Below, piece after piece: positions 1-7,750 of a stretch of DNA of 64,000 nt. A program made the position numbers and the translations under genes. Within the stretch, counting starts at the first letter, position 1, and each line of letters starts with the position of its first letter. The notes beneath the pieces were generated by a model. It was not told the DNA's origin. It made no database searches and worked only from the letters and a program-made list of their open reading frames with translations. Location: NCBI RefSeq assembly GCF_019039055.1, contig NZ_JAHOPB010000002.1:62001-126000 (forward strand), in the 5' to 3' direction. Source of the DNA: Reyranella humidisoli (GTDB lineage Bacteria; Pseudomonadota; Alphaproteobacteria; Reyranellales; Reyranellaceae).

Positions 1-662
1 ATGGCGTCGAGTTCGACGTGGCCGAGGGCGGGCTCACCATGTTGCTGGGGCGCAACGGGGCGGGGAAGACCACGACCCTGCGCACCATCATGGGCATGTG
101 GCGCGCGGCGGCCGGCGAGATTCGGTTCGACGGCCGCGACATCACCCACCTGGCCACGCCCGATATCGCGCGGCTGGGCATCGCCTATGTGCCGGAAAGC
201 ATGGCGATCTTCGCGGACCTGACGGTGCAGGAGAATTTGGTGCTGGCCGCGCGCTCGGGACCCATCGACCCGCAGCGGCTCGACTGGATCTTCGGGCGCT
301 TCGAGGCGCTGAAGCGGTTCTGGACGCTGCCCGCGGGCCTCCTGTCGGGCGGCCAGAAGCAGATGCTGGCGGTGGCGAGGGCCATCATCGAGCCGCGACG
401 CCTGCTGCTGATCGACGAGCCGACCAAGGGACTCGCGCCGGCCATCATCGCCAACATGATCGACGCCTTCCGCGAACTGAAGGACGGTCAGTCGACCTTG
501 CTGGTGGTCGAGCAGAACTTCGCCTTCGCTCGCCAGCTCGGCGATTCCGTCGCGGTGATGGACGACGGGAAGGTCGCGCACGAGGGCAGCATGGCCGCCT
601 TCGCCGCCGACTCCGCCCTGCAGCAGCATCTGCTCGGCCTCGGCATGGATACGCATCAATGA
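1..662 (+). CDS. livF: Branched-chain amino-acid type ABC transporter ATP-binding protein (LivF-like), 5' partial
   Basis: This is the cytoplasmic ATPase of a LivFGHM-type importer. The reading frame is open from base 3, so the gene starts upstream of the window and a few N-terminal residues are missing. Visible motifs, in order, are Walker A (GRNGAGKTT, bases 48-74), the ABC signature (LSGGQKQ), Walker B (LLLIDEP) and the VEQN stretch that LivF proteins carry at the switch-histidine region. The missing N-terminus should hold the A-loop. The livH permease starts 10 bases after the stop, and livM follows. A livG partner and the substrate-binding protein are not in the window and may lie upstream. 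The real substrate could be a branched-chain amino acid, urea, an amide or an aromatic acid. The family is clear, the substrate is not. Confidence 0.9.
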   Translation, partial: GVEFDVAEGGLTMLLGRNGAGKTTTLRTIMGMWRAAAGEIRFDGRDITHLATPDIARLGIAYVPESMAIFADLTVQENLVLAARSGPIDPQRLDWIFGRFEALKRFWTLPAGLLSGGQKQMLAVARAIIEPRRLLLIDEPTKGLAPAIIANMIDAFRELKDGQSTLLVVEQNFAFARQLGDSVAVMDDGKVAHEGSMAAFAADSALQQHLLGLGMDTHQ

Positions 663-672
663 AACGCGCCCC

Positions 673-1647
673 ATGAAACGTGATTGGCTCCCGCTGCTGT
701 TGATCCCGGTCCTGATGATCGGCGCCCTGCCGCTGATCGGCTCGCCGGCCAGCTGGGTGACGCTCACCGTCGCGGGCCTGGCGATGGGCCTGATGATCTT
801 CATCATGGCGTCGGGCCTCACGCTCACCTTCGGCCTGATGGACGTGCTCAACTTCGGCCATGGCGCCTTCATCGCCGTGGGCGCCTTCGTGGCCGCGAGC
901 GTCATGCTGGCGCTGGCGCCGTGGATGACCTCCGATTCGATCTGGCTGAACCTCGCGGCCATCGGACCCGCGGTGCTGGCGGCCATGGTGGTGAGCGGCG
1001 TGCTGGGGCTCGGCTTCGAACGGGTCATCGTGCGGCCGGTCTACGGCCAGCATCTGAAGCAGATCCTGGTGACCACCGGCGGGCTGATCGTGGCCGAGCA
1101 ACTCCTCAAGGTGATCTGGGGACCGGACCAGATCACGCTCAGCCGGCCGACCGCACTGCGTGGCGCATTCCTGTTCGGCGATGTGGCGATAGAGAAGTAT
1201 CGCGTCCTGGCCGTCTTGGTCGGACTCGTCGTATTCGCCGCGCTGGCGTTGACGCTCAATCGCACGCGGCTCGGCCTGCTGATTCGCGCCGGCGTCGAGA
1301 ACGGCGAGATGGTCGAGGCGCTGGGCTACCGCATCCGGCGCCTGTTCGTCGGCGTGTTCGTGGTCGGCTCGGCATTGGCAGGTCTCGGCGGCGCCATGTG
1401 GGGTCTCTACCAGGAGACGGTGACGGCGGCGATCGGCGCCCAGGTCGCCGTGCTGGTGTTCATCGTCATCATCATCGGCGGGCTGGGCTCGGTCGGCGGC
1501 TGCTTCGTCGGCGCGCTGCTGGTCGGCCTGACGGCCAACTATATCGGCTTCCTGGCGCCCAAGGTGGCGCTGGGCTCCAACATCCTGCTGATGGCGTTGG
1601 TCCTGCTGTGGCGGCCGCAGGGCCTCTATCCCGTGGCGAAGAGGTAG
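673..1647 (+). CDS. livH: Branched-chain amino-acid type ABC transporter permease (LivH-like)
   Basis: Inner-membrane permease of 324 residues, the usual size for LivH. It is almost entirely hydrophobic, with about eight predicted spans. The segment LTLTFGLMDVLNFGHGAF (about residues 49-66) is the family hallmark near the translocation path. The C-terminal GGLGSVGGCFVGALLVG stretch is the conserved Gly-rich cytoplasmic loop that contacts the ATPase. The start is the ATG just after livF; no strong ribosome binding site is visible, which fits translational coupling. livM begins 4 bases after the stop. With LivM it should form the heterodimeric channel. Substrate not predictable from sequence alone. 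Confidence 0.93.
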   Translation: MKRDWLPLLLIPVLMIGALPLIGSPASWVTLTVAGLAMGLMIFIMASGLTLTFGLMDVLNFGHGAFIAVGAFVAASVMLALAPWMTSDSIWLNLAAIGPAVLAAMVVSGVLGLGFERVIVRPVYGQHLKQILVTTGGLIVAEQLLKVIWGPDQITLSRPTALRGAFLFGDVAIEKYRVLAVLVGLVVFAALALTLNRTRLGLLIRAGVENGEMVEALGYRIRRLFVGVFVVGSALAGLGGAMWGLYQETVTAAIGAQVAVLVFIVIIIGGLGSVGGCFVGALLVGLTANYIGFLAPKVALGSNILLMALVLLWRPQGLYPVAKR

Positions 1648-1651
1648 AGCC

Positions 1652-2707
1652 ATGCTTCGCTCGATCCTGTCCGACGACCTGCCGCGCAGCCGCTGGCTGG
1701 CAATCGCGCTCGTCGCCATCCTGGTGGGACTGGCGGTCGCGCCGTTCCTCTTCCCGGGCGCCAAGTCGTTGAACGTGGCGGCGAAGATCTGCGTCTTCAT
1801 CGTGCTGGCCGCGTCGTTCGACCTGCTGCTGGGCTATACCGGCATCGTCTCCTTCGCCCACACCATGTTCTTCGGCATCGGTGCCTATGGCGTCGCCATT
1901 TCGCTGACGCGGATGGGGGCGGGATGGGATGCCGTCGCCGTCGGCGTCGTCGCAGGTCTCGTGGTCGCCATCGCGCTGGCCACGGTGATCGGCCTGTTCA
2001 GCCTGAGGGTGCGCACGATCTTCTTCGCGATGATCACGCTCGCCGTCGCCAGCGCCTTCGCGATCCTGGCCTCGCAGCTTTCCGACCTGACGGGCGGCGA
2101 GGACGGGCTGAACTACAGGCTGCCGGCGGCTTTGCGCGCGTCCTTCTCCTTCGGCGATACGCTGTTCGGCGTACGCCTCAACGGCCGGCTGGTAGACTAC
2201 TATCTCGTCTACGCCGCGTCGCTGGTGCTGATCCTGGTCCTGCTACGCATCGTCAACTCGCCGTTCGGTAGCGTGCTGATGGCGATCCGCGAGAACCCGT
2301 TCCGCGCCGAGGCGATCGGCTACCGCACCGTGGTCTACCGCACCATCGCGAGCTGCATCGCCGCAGCCACGGCGGCGCTGGCCGGTGCGCTGCTTGCTTT
2401 GTGGTCCAGCCAGACCAATCCCGACACGACGCTCAGCTTCGACATCATGGTCGACATCCTGCTGATGGTGGTGATCGGCGGCATGGGCACGATGTACGGC
2501 GCCGTGATCGGCGCAGTGCTGCTGGTTTTCGCACAGAACTACCTGCAGGACCTGCTGGCGATCGCCAACAAGGCGCTGACCGGCGTGCCGCTGCTCGCCA
2601 ACCTGTTCCATCCCGACCGGTGGCTGCTGTGGCTTGGGGTGGCTTTCATCCTCTGCGTCTACTTCTTCCCGGCGGGCATCGTCGGCCGGCTGCGCCAGAA
2701 GCGTTAA
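1652..2707 (+). CDS. livM: Branched-chain amino-acid type ABC transporter permease (LivM-like)
   Basis: Second inner-membrane permease of the same importer, 351 residues, with about ten hydrophobic spans. The family signature GYTGIVSFAHTMFFGIGAYG (about residues 62-81) matches the LivM pattern G(Y/L)xGxxSxGHAxFxGxGAY, with Ala-His in the usual place. GGMGTMYGAVIGAVLL near residue 280 is the ATPase-contact loop. It probably shares the livF-livH transcript (4-base gap). Its stop codon touches the stop of the convergent DUF1398 gene with no base between, so any terminator must lie inside coding sequence. Confidence 0.93.
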   Translation: MLRSILSDDLPRSRWLAIALVAILVGLAVAPFLFPGAKSLNVAAKICVFIVLAASFDLLLGYTGIVSFAHTMFFGIGAYGVAISLTRMGAGWDAVAVGVVAGLVVAIALATVIGLFSLRVRTIFFAMITLAVASAFAILASQLSDLTGGEDGLNYRLPAALRASFSFGDTLFGVRLNGRLVDYYLVYAASLVLILVLLRIVNSPFGSVLMAIRENPFRAEAIGYRTVVYRTIASCIAAATAALAGALLALWSSQTNPDTTLSFDIMVDILLMVVIGGMGTMYGAVIGAVLLVFAQNYLQDLLAIANKALTGVPLLANLFHPDRWLLWLGVAFILCVYFFPAGIVGRLRQKR

Positions 2708-3100
2708 TCAGCGACTTCCGGGAAAGGGCTCGACATAGGTCTCGCCGCTGCGGCCGTAGTAGACGGCGCGCTGGCCCTGCATCGAAACGAGGTAGCCCAC
2801 GCAGCCGGCTTCCATGATCTGCTGGCAGAAGGCCAGGTACTTCGTCCTGCCGGCCTGGATCAATCGCACTGCCGCCAGCACGCCGTCGGGGGAGAAGGAA
2901 CTGGCTGGCCGTGAGTCGACCGTCTTGCCGGTGACGCGATGGGACTGACCGTCGGGCATGAAGTAGGTCGATTCCCCGCGCACCAGGTCGACGTGATAGC
3001 GCTCGACACCGGCCGCGATCAGGCGTCCCACGACCTCGCCGAAGGTGATGCGTTCCTCGTGGGAGGCCCGGGTGCATTCCTCGATGACGGCGATGTCCAT
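2708..3100 (-). CDS. DUF1398 family protein
   Basis: Small soluble protein of 130 residues with no signal peptide. The layout (an N-terminal helical stretch with HEERITFGEVV, then YHVDLVRGESTYFMPDG, then a mixed alpha/beta half ending in GYLVSMQGQRAVYYGRSG) resembles DUF1398 proteins such as E. coli YbcV. That family has no established biochemical role. It lies 9 bases downstream of a marR-type gene on the same strand and is probably co-transcribed with it, so it may be a MarR-controlled target. No catalytic motif is evident. The family call is by pattern memory and should be confirmed by profile search. Confidence 0.7.
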   Translation of the reverse strand: MDIAVIEECTRASHEERITFGEVVGRLIAAGVERYHVDLVRGESTYFMPDGQSHRVTGKTVDSRPASSFSPDGVLAAVRLIQAGRTKYLAFCQQIMEAGCVGYLVSMQGQRAVYYGRSGETYVEPFPGSR

Positions 3101-3109
3101 GGTTCTGTC

Positions 3110-3556
3110 CTACCTGGTGGGAATGGTCTTGAGACCGTGCCGGCGCACGATGTCCTTGAGCGTCTTCTCCAGGGCCGCGCGCTCGGCGGGCTTCAGGTGG
3201 CCGAAGAACTCCGCGTCGTTACGGTCGGCCAGCGCCGACAGAGCCGGCACCAGCTTCCGTCCGGCTGCCGTCAGCGCCAGCGTCTGCTGGCGCCGGTCCT
3301 CGGTGGAAGCGGTGCGCTCGACGAGCTCCTTGGCGACCAGGCGATCGGCAAGCTTGGAGATCGCGCCGCGTGTCATGCCCAGGTGGTCGGCCAGCAGGCT
3401 GGGCGGTACGCTGTCGCCGTCGAACAGGTCGCGCAACACGACCCATTCGGCGACGGTCACGTCGCGTGCCTGCAGCTTGAGGCTGAAAGCATGCGAGACG
3501 TGGTTGGACACGAAGCGCAGCCAGTAGCCGAGATGGGTTTCGAGATCAGATATCAT
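3110..3556 (-). CDS. MarR family transcriptional regulator
   Basis: Dimeric winged-helix DNA-binding regulator of 148 residues, typical MarR length. The core runs VTVAEWVVLRDLFDG, then PPSLLADHLGMTRGAISKLA (recognition helix-turn-helix, about residues 52-71), then DRLVAKELVERTASTEDRRQ, which is the wing with the conserved D-x-R. The first 40 residues and the C-terminus would form the dimer interface. The ATG at 3554-3556 has no ribosome binding site. A perfect 13-bp inverted repeat begins 3 bases upstream of it and overlaps plausible -35 and -10 elements, suggesting autoregulation. It is likely in one operon with the DUF1398 gene. The ligand is unknown. Confidence 0.93.
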   Translation of the reverse strand: MISDLETHLGYWLRFVSNHVSHAFSLKLQARDVTVAEWVVLRDLFDGDSVPPSLLADHLGMTRGAISKLADRLVAKELVERTASTEDRRQQTLALTAAGRKLVPALSALADRNDAEFFGHLKPAERAALEKTLKDIVRRHGLKTIPTR

Positions 3557-3558
3557 TG

Positions 3559-3598
3559 GTTGACTAGGAAACTATTGTGCAATGATTTCCTAGTCAAC
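3559..3598 (-). promoter_or_regulatory. Probable MarR operator/promoter: perfect 13-bp inverted repeat
   Basis: GTTGACTAGGAAA at 3559-3571 is exactly inverted as TTTCCTAGTCAAC at 3586-3598, with a 14-base spacer. On the minus strand TTGACT (3597-3592) could be a -35, and TAGTTT (3574-3569) a weak -10 after 17 bases. Transcription would then start only about 5 bases before the marR ATG. Each arm coincides with a promoter box, the arrangement expected for autorepression. The repeat is seen directly; binding and promoter activity are inference. Confidence 0.7.
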
Positions 3599-3615
3599 TA
3601 AATTGATCGACAGCA

Positions 3616-3631
3616 CGCCACTCGAGTGGCG
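3616..3631. repeat. 16-bp perfect palindrome CGCCACTCGAGTGGCG
   Basis: A perfect 16-bp palindrome lies between the end of the dioxygenase gene (3647) and the marR promoter. It has no unpaired loop and no T-run, so it is a poor Rho-independent terminator. It could be an operator for an unknown dimeric regulator or simply a transcript-end hairpin. Confidence 0.4.
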
Positions 3632-3646
3632 CGCTCCTGACAATGA

Positions 3647-4720
3647 CTACAGTTCGATCTGGCGGATGCCGCCGCGGGGGCGGCCGGCCTCGATTTCCTG
3701 CCAGAGGATCTCGTGGCCCTTGGGAAGCGGACGGTTGTTCCGCATGGTCAGCCAGAGGCGCAGCAGCATGCGGTCGTGGCCGGACGTCGCGTCGTCCTCG
3801 AACGGCGTGCGGCCGTGATAGGTGACGTGGCTGTTGATGAGCTGCAGGTCGCCGGGCTCGAGCGTCATCTCGAAGCACAGCTCCTCGGCGGTCTGCATCA
3901 GCACCTCGATCGCCTCGCGCTGGGCGTCGGTGAGCTTCGGCACGCCGGGTGCCATCTGGGCCGCCTCGATGAAGGTCAGCGAATAGTGCGAGGTGAACTT
4001 GCCGTCGCGCAGGCCGAAGATCGGCAGCGGGTAGGCTGTCTCGCGGGTCGTCGCCTCGCCGTCCTTCTGGGTGCCTTCCTCGCCGAAGCGGCTGCGCCAG
4101 TAGTCCTGGAACAGCAGCTCGAGCAGGTCGGGCCGCCGTTCGAGAATGGCATTGTGGATCGCCGGCGTGGACGCGAGCTTGCTGACGCCGCCGGCGCGCG
4201 CCTGGCGCACGCAGAGCAGGGTCACCACGTCGGTGCGGTCGGTATGGAAGCGCAGCCCGCCGTTGGTCAGCGTGCGGGCGTAGGAGGAGAGGAAGGTCGA
4301 CCCCTTCTCGTCCTTGGTCTCGCCGTAGGTGCGGCCGACATGGGCGCCCTCGTCGCGGATCGCGCGCATCAGCTCGCCATTGCGATTCTGGAACACCGGC
4401 GTCCCGACATGCGTGCCGATCGCGAAGTAGAGGCGACGCAGATCCTCCTCGTCGTAGCGATCGACGGGAACACCGCGCAGCTTGACGATGCCGCTGCCGT
4501 TCTCGAGCTCGTCGGCGATGTCGTCGAACAGTTCGTCGAGCGAGGGCAGGTAGAAATCTTCCCGGGTGATCTCCTGCCACGGCATGCCACGCAGGCCCTT
4601 GAGGGCCGCGTCGAGTTCGTCGATGCCATCGGGCGTCAGTTCGCGAATCCAGCGCGAGGAGTTCTTGATGTCCTTGCCGTGCCAGACGGACGGACCGGTC
4701 AGGGGGGTGCGATTGCTCAT
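3647..4720 (-). CDS. TauD/TfdA family Fe(II)/2-oxoglutarate-dependent dioxygenase
   Basis: Predicted 357-residue cytosolic oxygenase that uses Fe(II), O2 and 2-oxoglutarate to hydroxylate a small substrate. The facial triad is visible: H159 and D161 (RFHTD) and the distal H302 (VTYHGRTPF), followed by R321 (RLWL), the likely 2-oxoglutarate carboxylate anchor. The N-terminal 60 residues resemble the extension of gamma-butyrobetaine or clavaminate-like members, but the substrate cannot be called. I chose ATG 4720 (MSNRTP) over an in-frame start 57 bases upstream, because a TATTGT -10-like element lies only 8-13 bases upstream. The gene may therefore be leaderless. It is divergent from the membrane protein at 4804. 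Confidence 0.88.
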   Translation of the reverse strand: MSNRTPLTGPSVWHGKDIKNSSRWIRELTPDGIDELDAALKGLRGMPWQEITREDFYLPSLDELFDDIADELENGSGIVKLRGVPVDRYDEEDLRRLYFAIGTHVGTPVFQNRNGELMRAIRDEGAHVGRTYGETKDEKGSTFLSSYARTLTNGGLRFHTDRTDVVTLLCVRQARAGGVSKLASTPAIHNAILERRPDLLELLFQDYWRSRFGEEGTQKDGEATTRETAYPLPIFGLRDGKFTSHYSLTFIEAAQMAPGVPKLTDAQREAIEVLMQTAEELCFEMTLEPGDLQLINSHVTYHGRTPFEDDATSGHDRMLLRLWLTMRNNRPLPKGHEILWQEIEAGRPRGGIRQIEL

Positions 4721-4803
4721 AAACGATACAATAGCAGAGGGCGCCCCCTGTTGCTCAACGGTCAATCCGCCGCGCATAGTGCACGCAGGGGAGAGACAAA
4801 TTC

Positions 4804-5928
4804 ATGATGGCCGCGTTCGCCGAATGGAAGGGCTGGCGCCTCGTCTCCGCCGTCCTGGCCGTTCTCGTCGGTTTCTATTTCGTCTTCTTTGCCGTGACGC
4901 GACCGGCGCTCGACTGGGATGTCGTGGGCTACACGATGGCGGTCCTGAAGCCCGCAGCGATGACAGCCGACGGCTCGATCGACGTGGTGACGCTGCACGA
5001 ACGAAGCTGGAGCGCGGTGAAGCCGCATCTATCGCCCGCGGCGCTGGCCTACCTGACGACCGGTTCCAGCTATTCCGAAGCCCAGCATCTCGACCCGAGA
5101 GCCCTGATCAGCCAGCTTCCGCTCTACGAGATCAAGTACGGCTACATCCTCGTCCTCAAGTCGGTCACGCTGGCGCTCGAGCCGGTGCGGGCCATCGTCA
5201 TGGTCAGCCTGGTCGGCGCGCTCGGCATCCTGGCGCTCCTCGTCCAGGGTGCCTGGCGCCTCGACGGCATCGCGACCCTGGGCTGGCTGCCGATCGTGCT
5301 GCTGTTCGGTCTGGGAAGCTTCGCCAGCATGGTGTCGCCAGACACGATCTTCACCTTCGCCTGCGTGGCCGGCATTGCGGCTCTGCTGGCGGAGCGGGTC
5401 CGGCTGGCCGTCCTCTGCTTTCTCCTGGCGGTGCTGCTGCGGCCCGACGGCATCATCCTGAACGTGGTGCTGAGCGGTGTGCTGGCCGCGCGCCGGCAAA
5501 ACCGTGCCGCCCTGGTGCTGCTGCTGGGGTCGGCCGTGGCCGCGACCTTCGCGTTCTATGCCGGCAAGCATATCGGCTGGTGGTCGCAGTTCCATTTCAA
5601 CTTCGTCGGGCCGCAGAACGTCCTGACGGACTTCCAGCCGGCCTTCGATCCCGGTCTCTACTTCAGGATTCTCCTGACGCAGATCGGCACGGTCTCACAC
5701 CTGGCGTGGGTGCACGCGGCCGTCGCCGCGGTGCTGACGGCGATCCTGCTGCTGGGACGCCCCGCCAGCGGCCGTTGGGCGAGCCTTCTCTTGGGGGCGT
5801 TGCTGGTCGCGGCGGGCGTGCGATTCCTGCTCTACCCGTCATCCGAAATCCGGTTCTACATACCGCACCTCTTCGGAATCGGCCTGATCATCCTCTACGC
5901 CGCGCGGCCACGGCCGGCGGTCGCGTAA
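4804..5928 (+). CDS. Polytopic membrane protein, possibly GT-C fold
   Basis: 374 residues with about 9-10 hydrophobic spans and no recognised domain name. After the first span comes an acidic loop, RPALDWDVVGYTM (D37, D39). An acidic residue just after span 1 is typical of GT-C glycosyltransferases, which use lipid-linked sugars. The long loop that follows (about residues 40-115) would be periplasmic. GGGGAGAG at about 4787-4794 precedes the ATG at a suitable distance. The divergent neighbour is the dioxygenase and the convergent one is the GNAT, only 4 bases away, so it appears to be a single-gene unit. It has the same general layout as the tandem proteins at 54.3-57 kb, but I could not align them. 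Function unknown; the GT-C idea is inference. Confidence 0.75.
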   Translation: MMAAFAEWKGWRLVSAVLAVLVGFYFVFFAVTRPALDWDVVGYTMAVLKPAAMTADGSIDVVTLHERSWSAVKPHLSPAALAYLTTGSSYSEAQHLDPRALISQLPLYEIKYGYILVLKSVTLALEPVRAIVMVSLVGALGILALLVQGAWRLDGIATLGWLPIVLLFGLGSFASMVSPDTIFTFACVAGIAALLAERVRLAVLCFLLAVLLRPDGIILNVVLSGVLAARRQNRAALVLLLGSAVAATFAFYAGKHIGWWSQFHFNFVGPQNVLTDFQPAFDPGLYFRILLTQIGTVSHLAWVHAAVAAVLTAILLLGRPASGRWASLLLGALLVAAGVRFLLYPSSEIRFYIPHLFGIGLIILYAARPRPAVA

Positions 5929-5932
5929 GGGG

Positions 5933-6412
5933 TCAGCCGAGCGGCTTGCGCATGTTGATCGACGTCGGCCGATCGAATCCGGGATGGGCCTCGCGCGACG
6001 TCTCGCGATAGCCCAGCGACGCGAACAGGCGCTGGTTCTCGGTGAGGACGATCCGCACGCCCAGCCGGACGCCGGCCAGGCCGCGTCGCCGGGCCTCGCC
6101 TTCGACCGCCTCGATCAGACGGCGCGCCAGCCCCTGGCCGCGCGCCAGCGGCCGGACCGAGAGCCGGCCGAAATAGAGATCGCCCTCCATTTCCTCGACC
6201 AGGACGCAGCCCAGCATCTCGCCGCCGCGTTCGGCGACGATGGCGCTCGCGCCCCTGGCGAGTTCGGCCGCGATTCCCTCGGCGGTTTCGCGAAACGCGC
6301 CGGACTCCGGTACGAGCTTGCCGCGATATTGCGCGAAGGAGGCGGCGATGGTGGCCGCGATCGATGCCGCATCGCCGATGGTGGCCGTGCGCAGGACTGA
6401 AGTGTCGCTCAT
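5933..6412 (-). CDS. GNAT family N-acetyltransferase
   Basis: Predicted cytosolic acetyl-CoA-dependent acyltransferase, 159 residues, one GNAT domain. Motif A is intact: LSVRPLARGQGLARRLIEAVE (about residues 84-104) contains the R-G-x-G-x-A pyrophosphate-binding turn. It is followed by LRLGVR-type strand 5 and FASLGYRETSR, the usual C-terminal strand. Earlier, GCVLVEEMEGDLYFGRL is the beta3-beta4 hairpin. The start is ATG 6412; the antisense-looking open frame extends much further upstream on this strand, but that part is a shadow of the alcohol dehydrogenase. Divergent from the gene at 6461. Acceptor substrate unknown. Confidence 0.85.
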   Translation of the reverse strand: MSDTSVLRTATIGDAASIAATIAASFAQYRGKLVPESGAFRETAEGIAAELARGASAIVAERGGEMLGCVLVEEMEGDLYFGRLSVRPLARGQGLARRLIEAVEGEARRRGLAGVRLGVRIVLTENQRLFASLGYRETSREAHPGFDRPTSINMRKPLG

Positions 6413-6460
6413 GCGCTTTTTCTCGCGTAGGCTCCGCGCAAAATCGAGAGGAAAGAGCGG

Positions 6461-7609
6461 ATGGCCCTGATCACCTACCTGACCCGTATCCAGTTCGACT
6501 TCGGCGCGCTGAAGCTGCTGGAGTCCGAACTGCAGCTCATGGGCATGCGCCGGCCCCTGATCGTCACCGACAAGGGCGTCATCTCGGCGGGCCTGTGGGC
6601 CAAGGTGAAGGAGCAGCTTCCCGGCAACATGCCGATCACGCTCTATGACGGCACGCCGGAGAATCCGACCGAAGCCGCCATGCGCGATGCGCTCAAGATC
6701 TACAAGGACGAGGGCTGCGACGGCATCATCGCGATCGGCGGCGGCTCGCCGATGGACCTCGCCAAGGCGGTCGCGCTGATGGCGACGCATCCCGGCCCGT
6801 CGCTGCAGCCTTACTCGTTCGTCGAGGGCGGCGCGGGCAAGATAACCGCCGCCGTGGCGCCCATGGTCGCGATCCCGACCACGTCGGGTACCGGCAGCGA
6901 AGTGAGCCGCGGCGGCGTCATCATCATGGATTCCGGCCGCAAGCTCGCGATCGGCAGCCCGTACCTGATCCCGCGGCTGGCGCTGATCGATCCCGAACTC
7001 ACGATGAGCCTGCCGCCGCATCTTACGGCCGGCACCGGCATGGATGCGCTGACGCACAACATCGAGTGCTACCTCGCCAACGTCTTCAATCCGCCGGCCG
7101 ATTCGATCGCGCTCGACGGTCTGGAGAAAGCCTGGAAGTACGTCGAGCGTGCCACGAAGGACGGGCAGGATCGCGAGGCACGCTACAACATGGCGGTCGC
7201 CGCGATGGAAGGCGCCATGGTCTTCCAGAAGGGACTGGGCGCGGTGCACGCGCTTTCCCATCCGACGGGCGGCCTCAAGGGCTACCGCCTTCACCACGGC
7301 ACCCTGAATGCGATCTACCTGCCGGCAGTGCTGCGCTTCAACGAGCCGGCGGTGGGCGACAAGTTCAAGCGGGTGGCGCAGGTCATGGGCCTGCCCGAAA
7401 GCGAGGCCAATGCCCCGGGCGTCGCCAATGCCGTGGCGGCGCTCAACGAGCGGCTGGGCATCCCGAAGGGCCTCGGTGCGGCGGGACTGGCACAGGACAC
7501 GATCGAGAAGATCGCCGAGGGCGCGATGGGCGACCACTGCCATCTCTCGACGCCGCGCCAGCCCACCAAGGCGCAGTACATCGACCTGATCGAACAATCG
7601 TGGGGCTGA
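6461..7609 (+). CDS. Iron-containing alcohol dehydrogenase
   Basis: NAD(P)-dependent group III dehydrogenase of 382 residues, full length for the family. The N-terminal dinucleotide-binding half carries GGGSPMDLAKA and PTTSGTGSEVS. The C-terminal metal-binding half carries GTGMDALTHNIE and the histidine set H263, H267 and H278/H279 (VHALSHPTGG, then LHHGTLNA), which coordinate the metal. AGGAAAG at 6445-6451 is a good ribosome binding site for ATG 6461. An SDR follows 141 bases later, with a palindromic repeat between them. Substrate could be a primary alcohol, a diol or gamma-hydroxybutyrate; not decidable here. Confidence 0.92.
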   Translation: MALITYLTRIQFDFGALKLLESELQLMGMRRPLIVTDKGVISAGLWAKVKEQLPGNMPITLYDGTPENPTEAAMRDALKIYKDEGCDGIIAIGGGSPMDLAKAVALMATHPGPSLQPYSFVEGGAGKITAAVAPMVAIPTTSGTGSEVSRGGVIIMDSGRKLAIGSPYLIPRLALIDPELTMSLPPHLTAGTGMDALTHNIECYLANVFNPPADSIALDGLEKAWKYVERATKDGQDREARYNMAVAAMEGAMVFQKGLGAVHALSHPTGGLKGYRLHHGTLNAIYLPAVLRFNEPAVGDKFKRVAQVMGLPESEANAPGVANAVAALNERLGIPKGLGAAGLAQDTIEKIAEGAMGDHCHLSTPRQPTKAQYIDLIEQSWG

Positions 7610-7624
7610 CAGGAATAGCAACAT

Positions 7625-7727
7625 CCTCATCCTGAGGAGGCGCAGAGCGCCGTCTCGAAGGATGGGCAACAACGTGACTGGTCCGACCTTTCGAGACGGC
7701 CGCTTGCGCGGCCTCCTCAGGGTGAGG
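7625..7727. repeat. Intergenic palindromic element, family A copy 1
   Basis: About 103 bases bounded by CCTCATCCTGAGG and CCTCAGGGTGAGG, which pair as terminal inverted repeats. Inside, CCGTCTCGAAGGATGGG is mirrored by CCTTTCGAGACGG, so the whole element can fold into a long hairpin. A second copy with the same ends and the same internal block lies at 29081-29188. It has no coding potential. It resembles short dispersed palindromes common in alphaproteobacterial genomes. Confidence 0.8.
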
Positions 7728-7750
7728 TCATTGGTTGATGGGGAGAAGAC

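Noticed and set aside
445..1800. Open frame of about 450 codons antisense to livH
   Set aside because: Composition is Arg/Gln/Asp/His-rich without any hydrophobic core, typical of antisense to membrane proteins.
4735..4758. Imperfect inverted repeat (AGCAGAGGGCG / CGCCCCCTGTTGCT) between the dioxygenase and the membrane protein
   Set aside because: Arms need gaps to align and the core GGGCGCCC is expected by chance at this GC.
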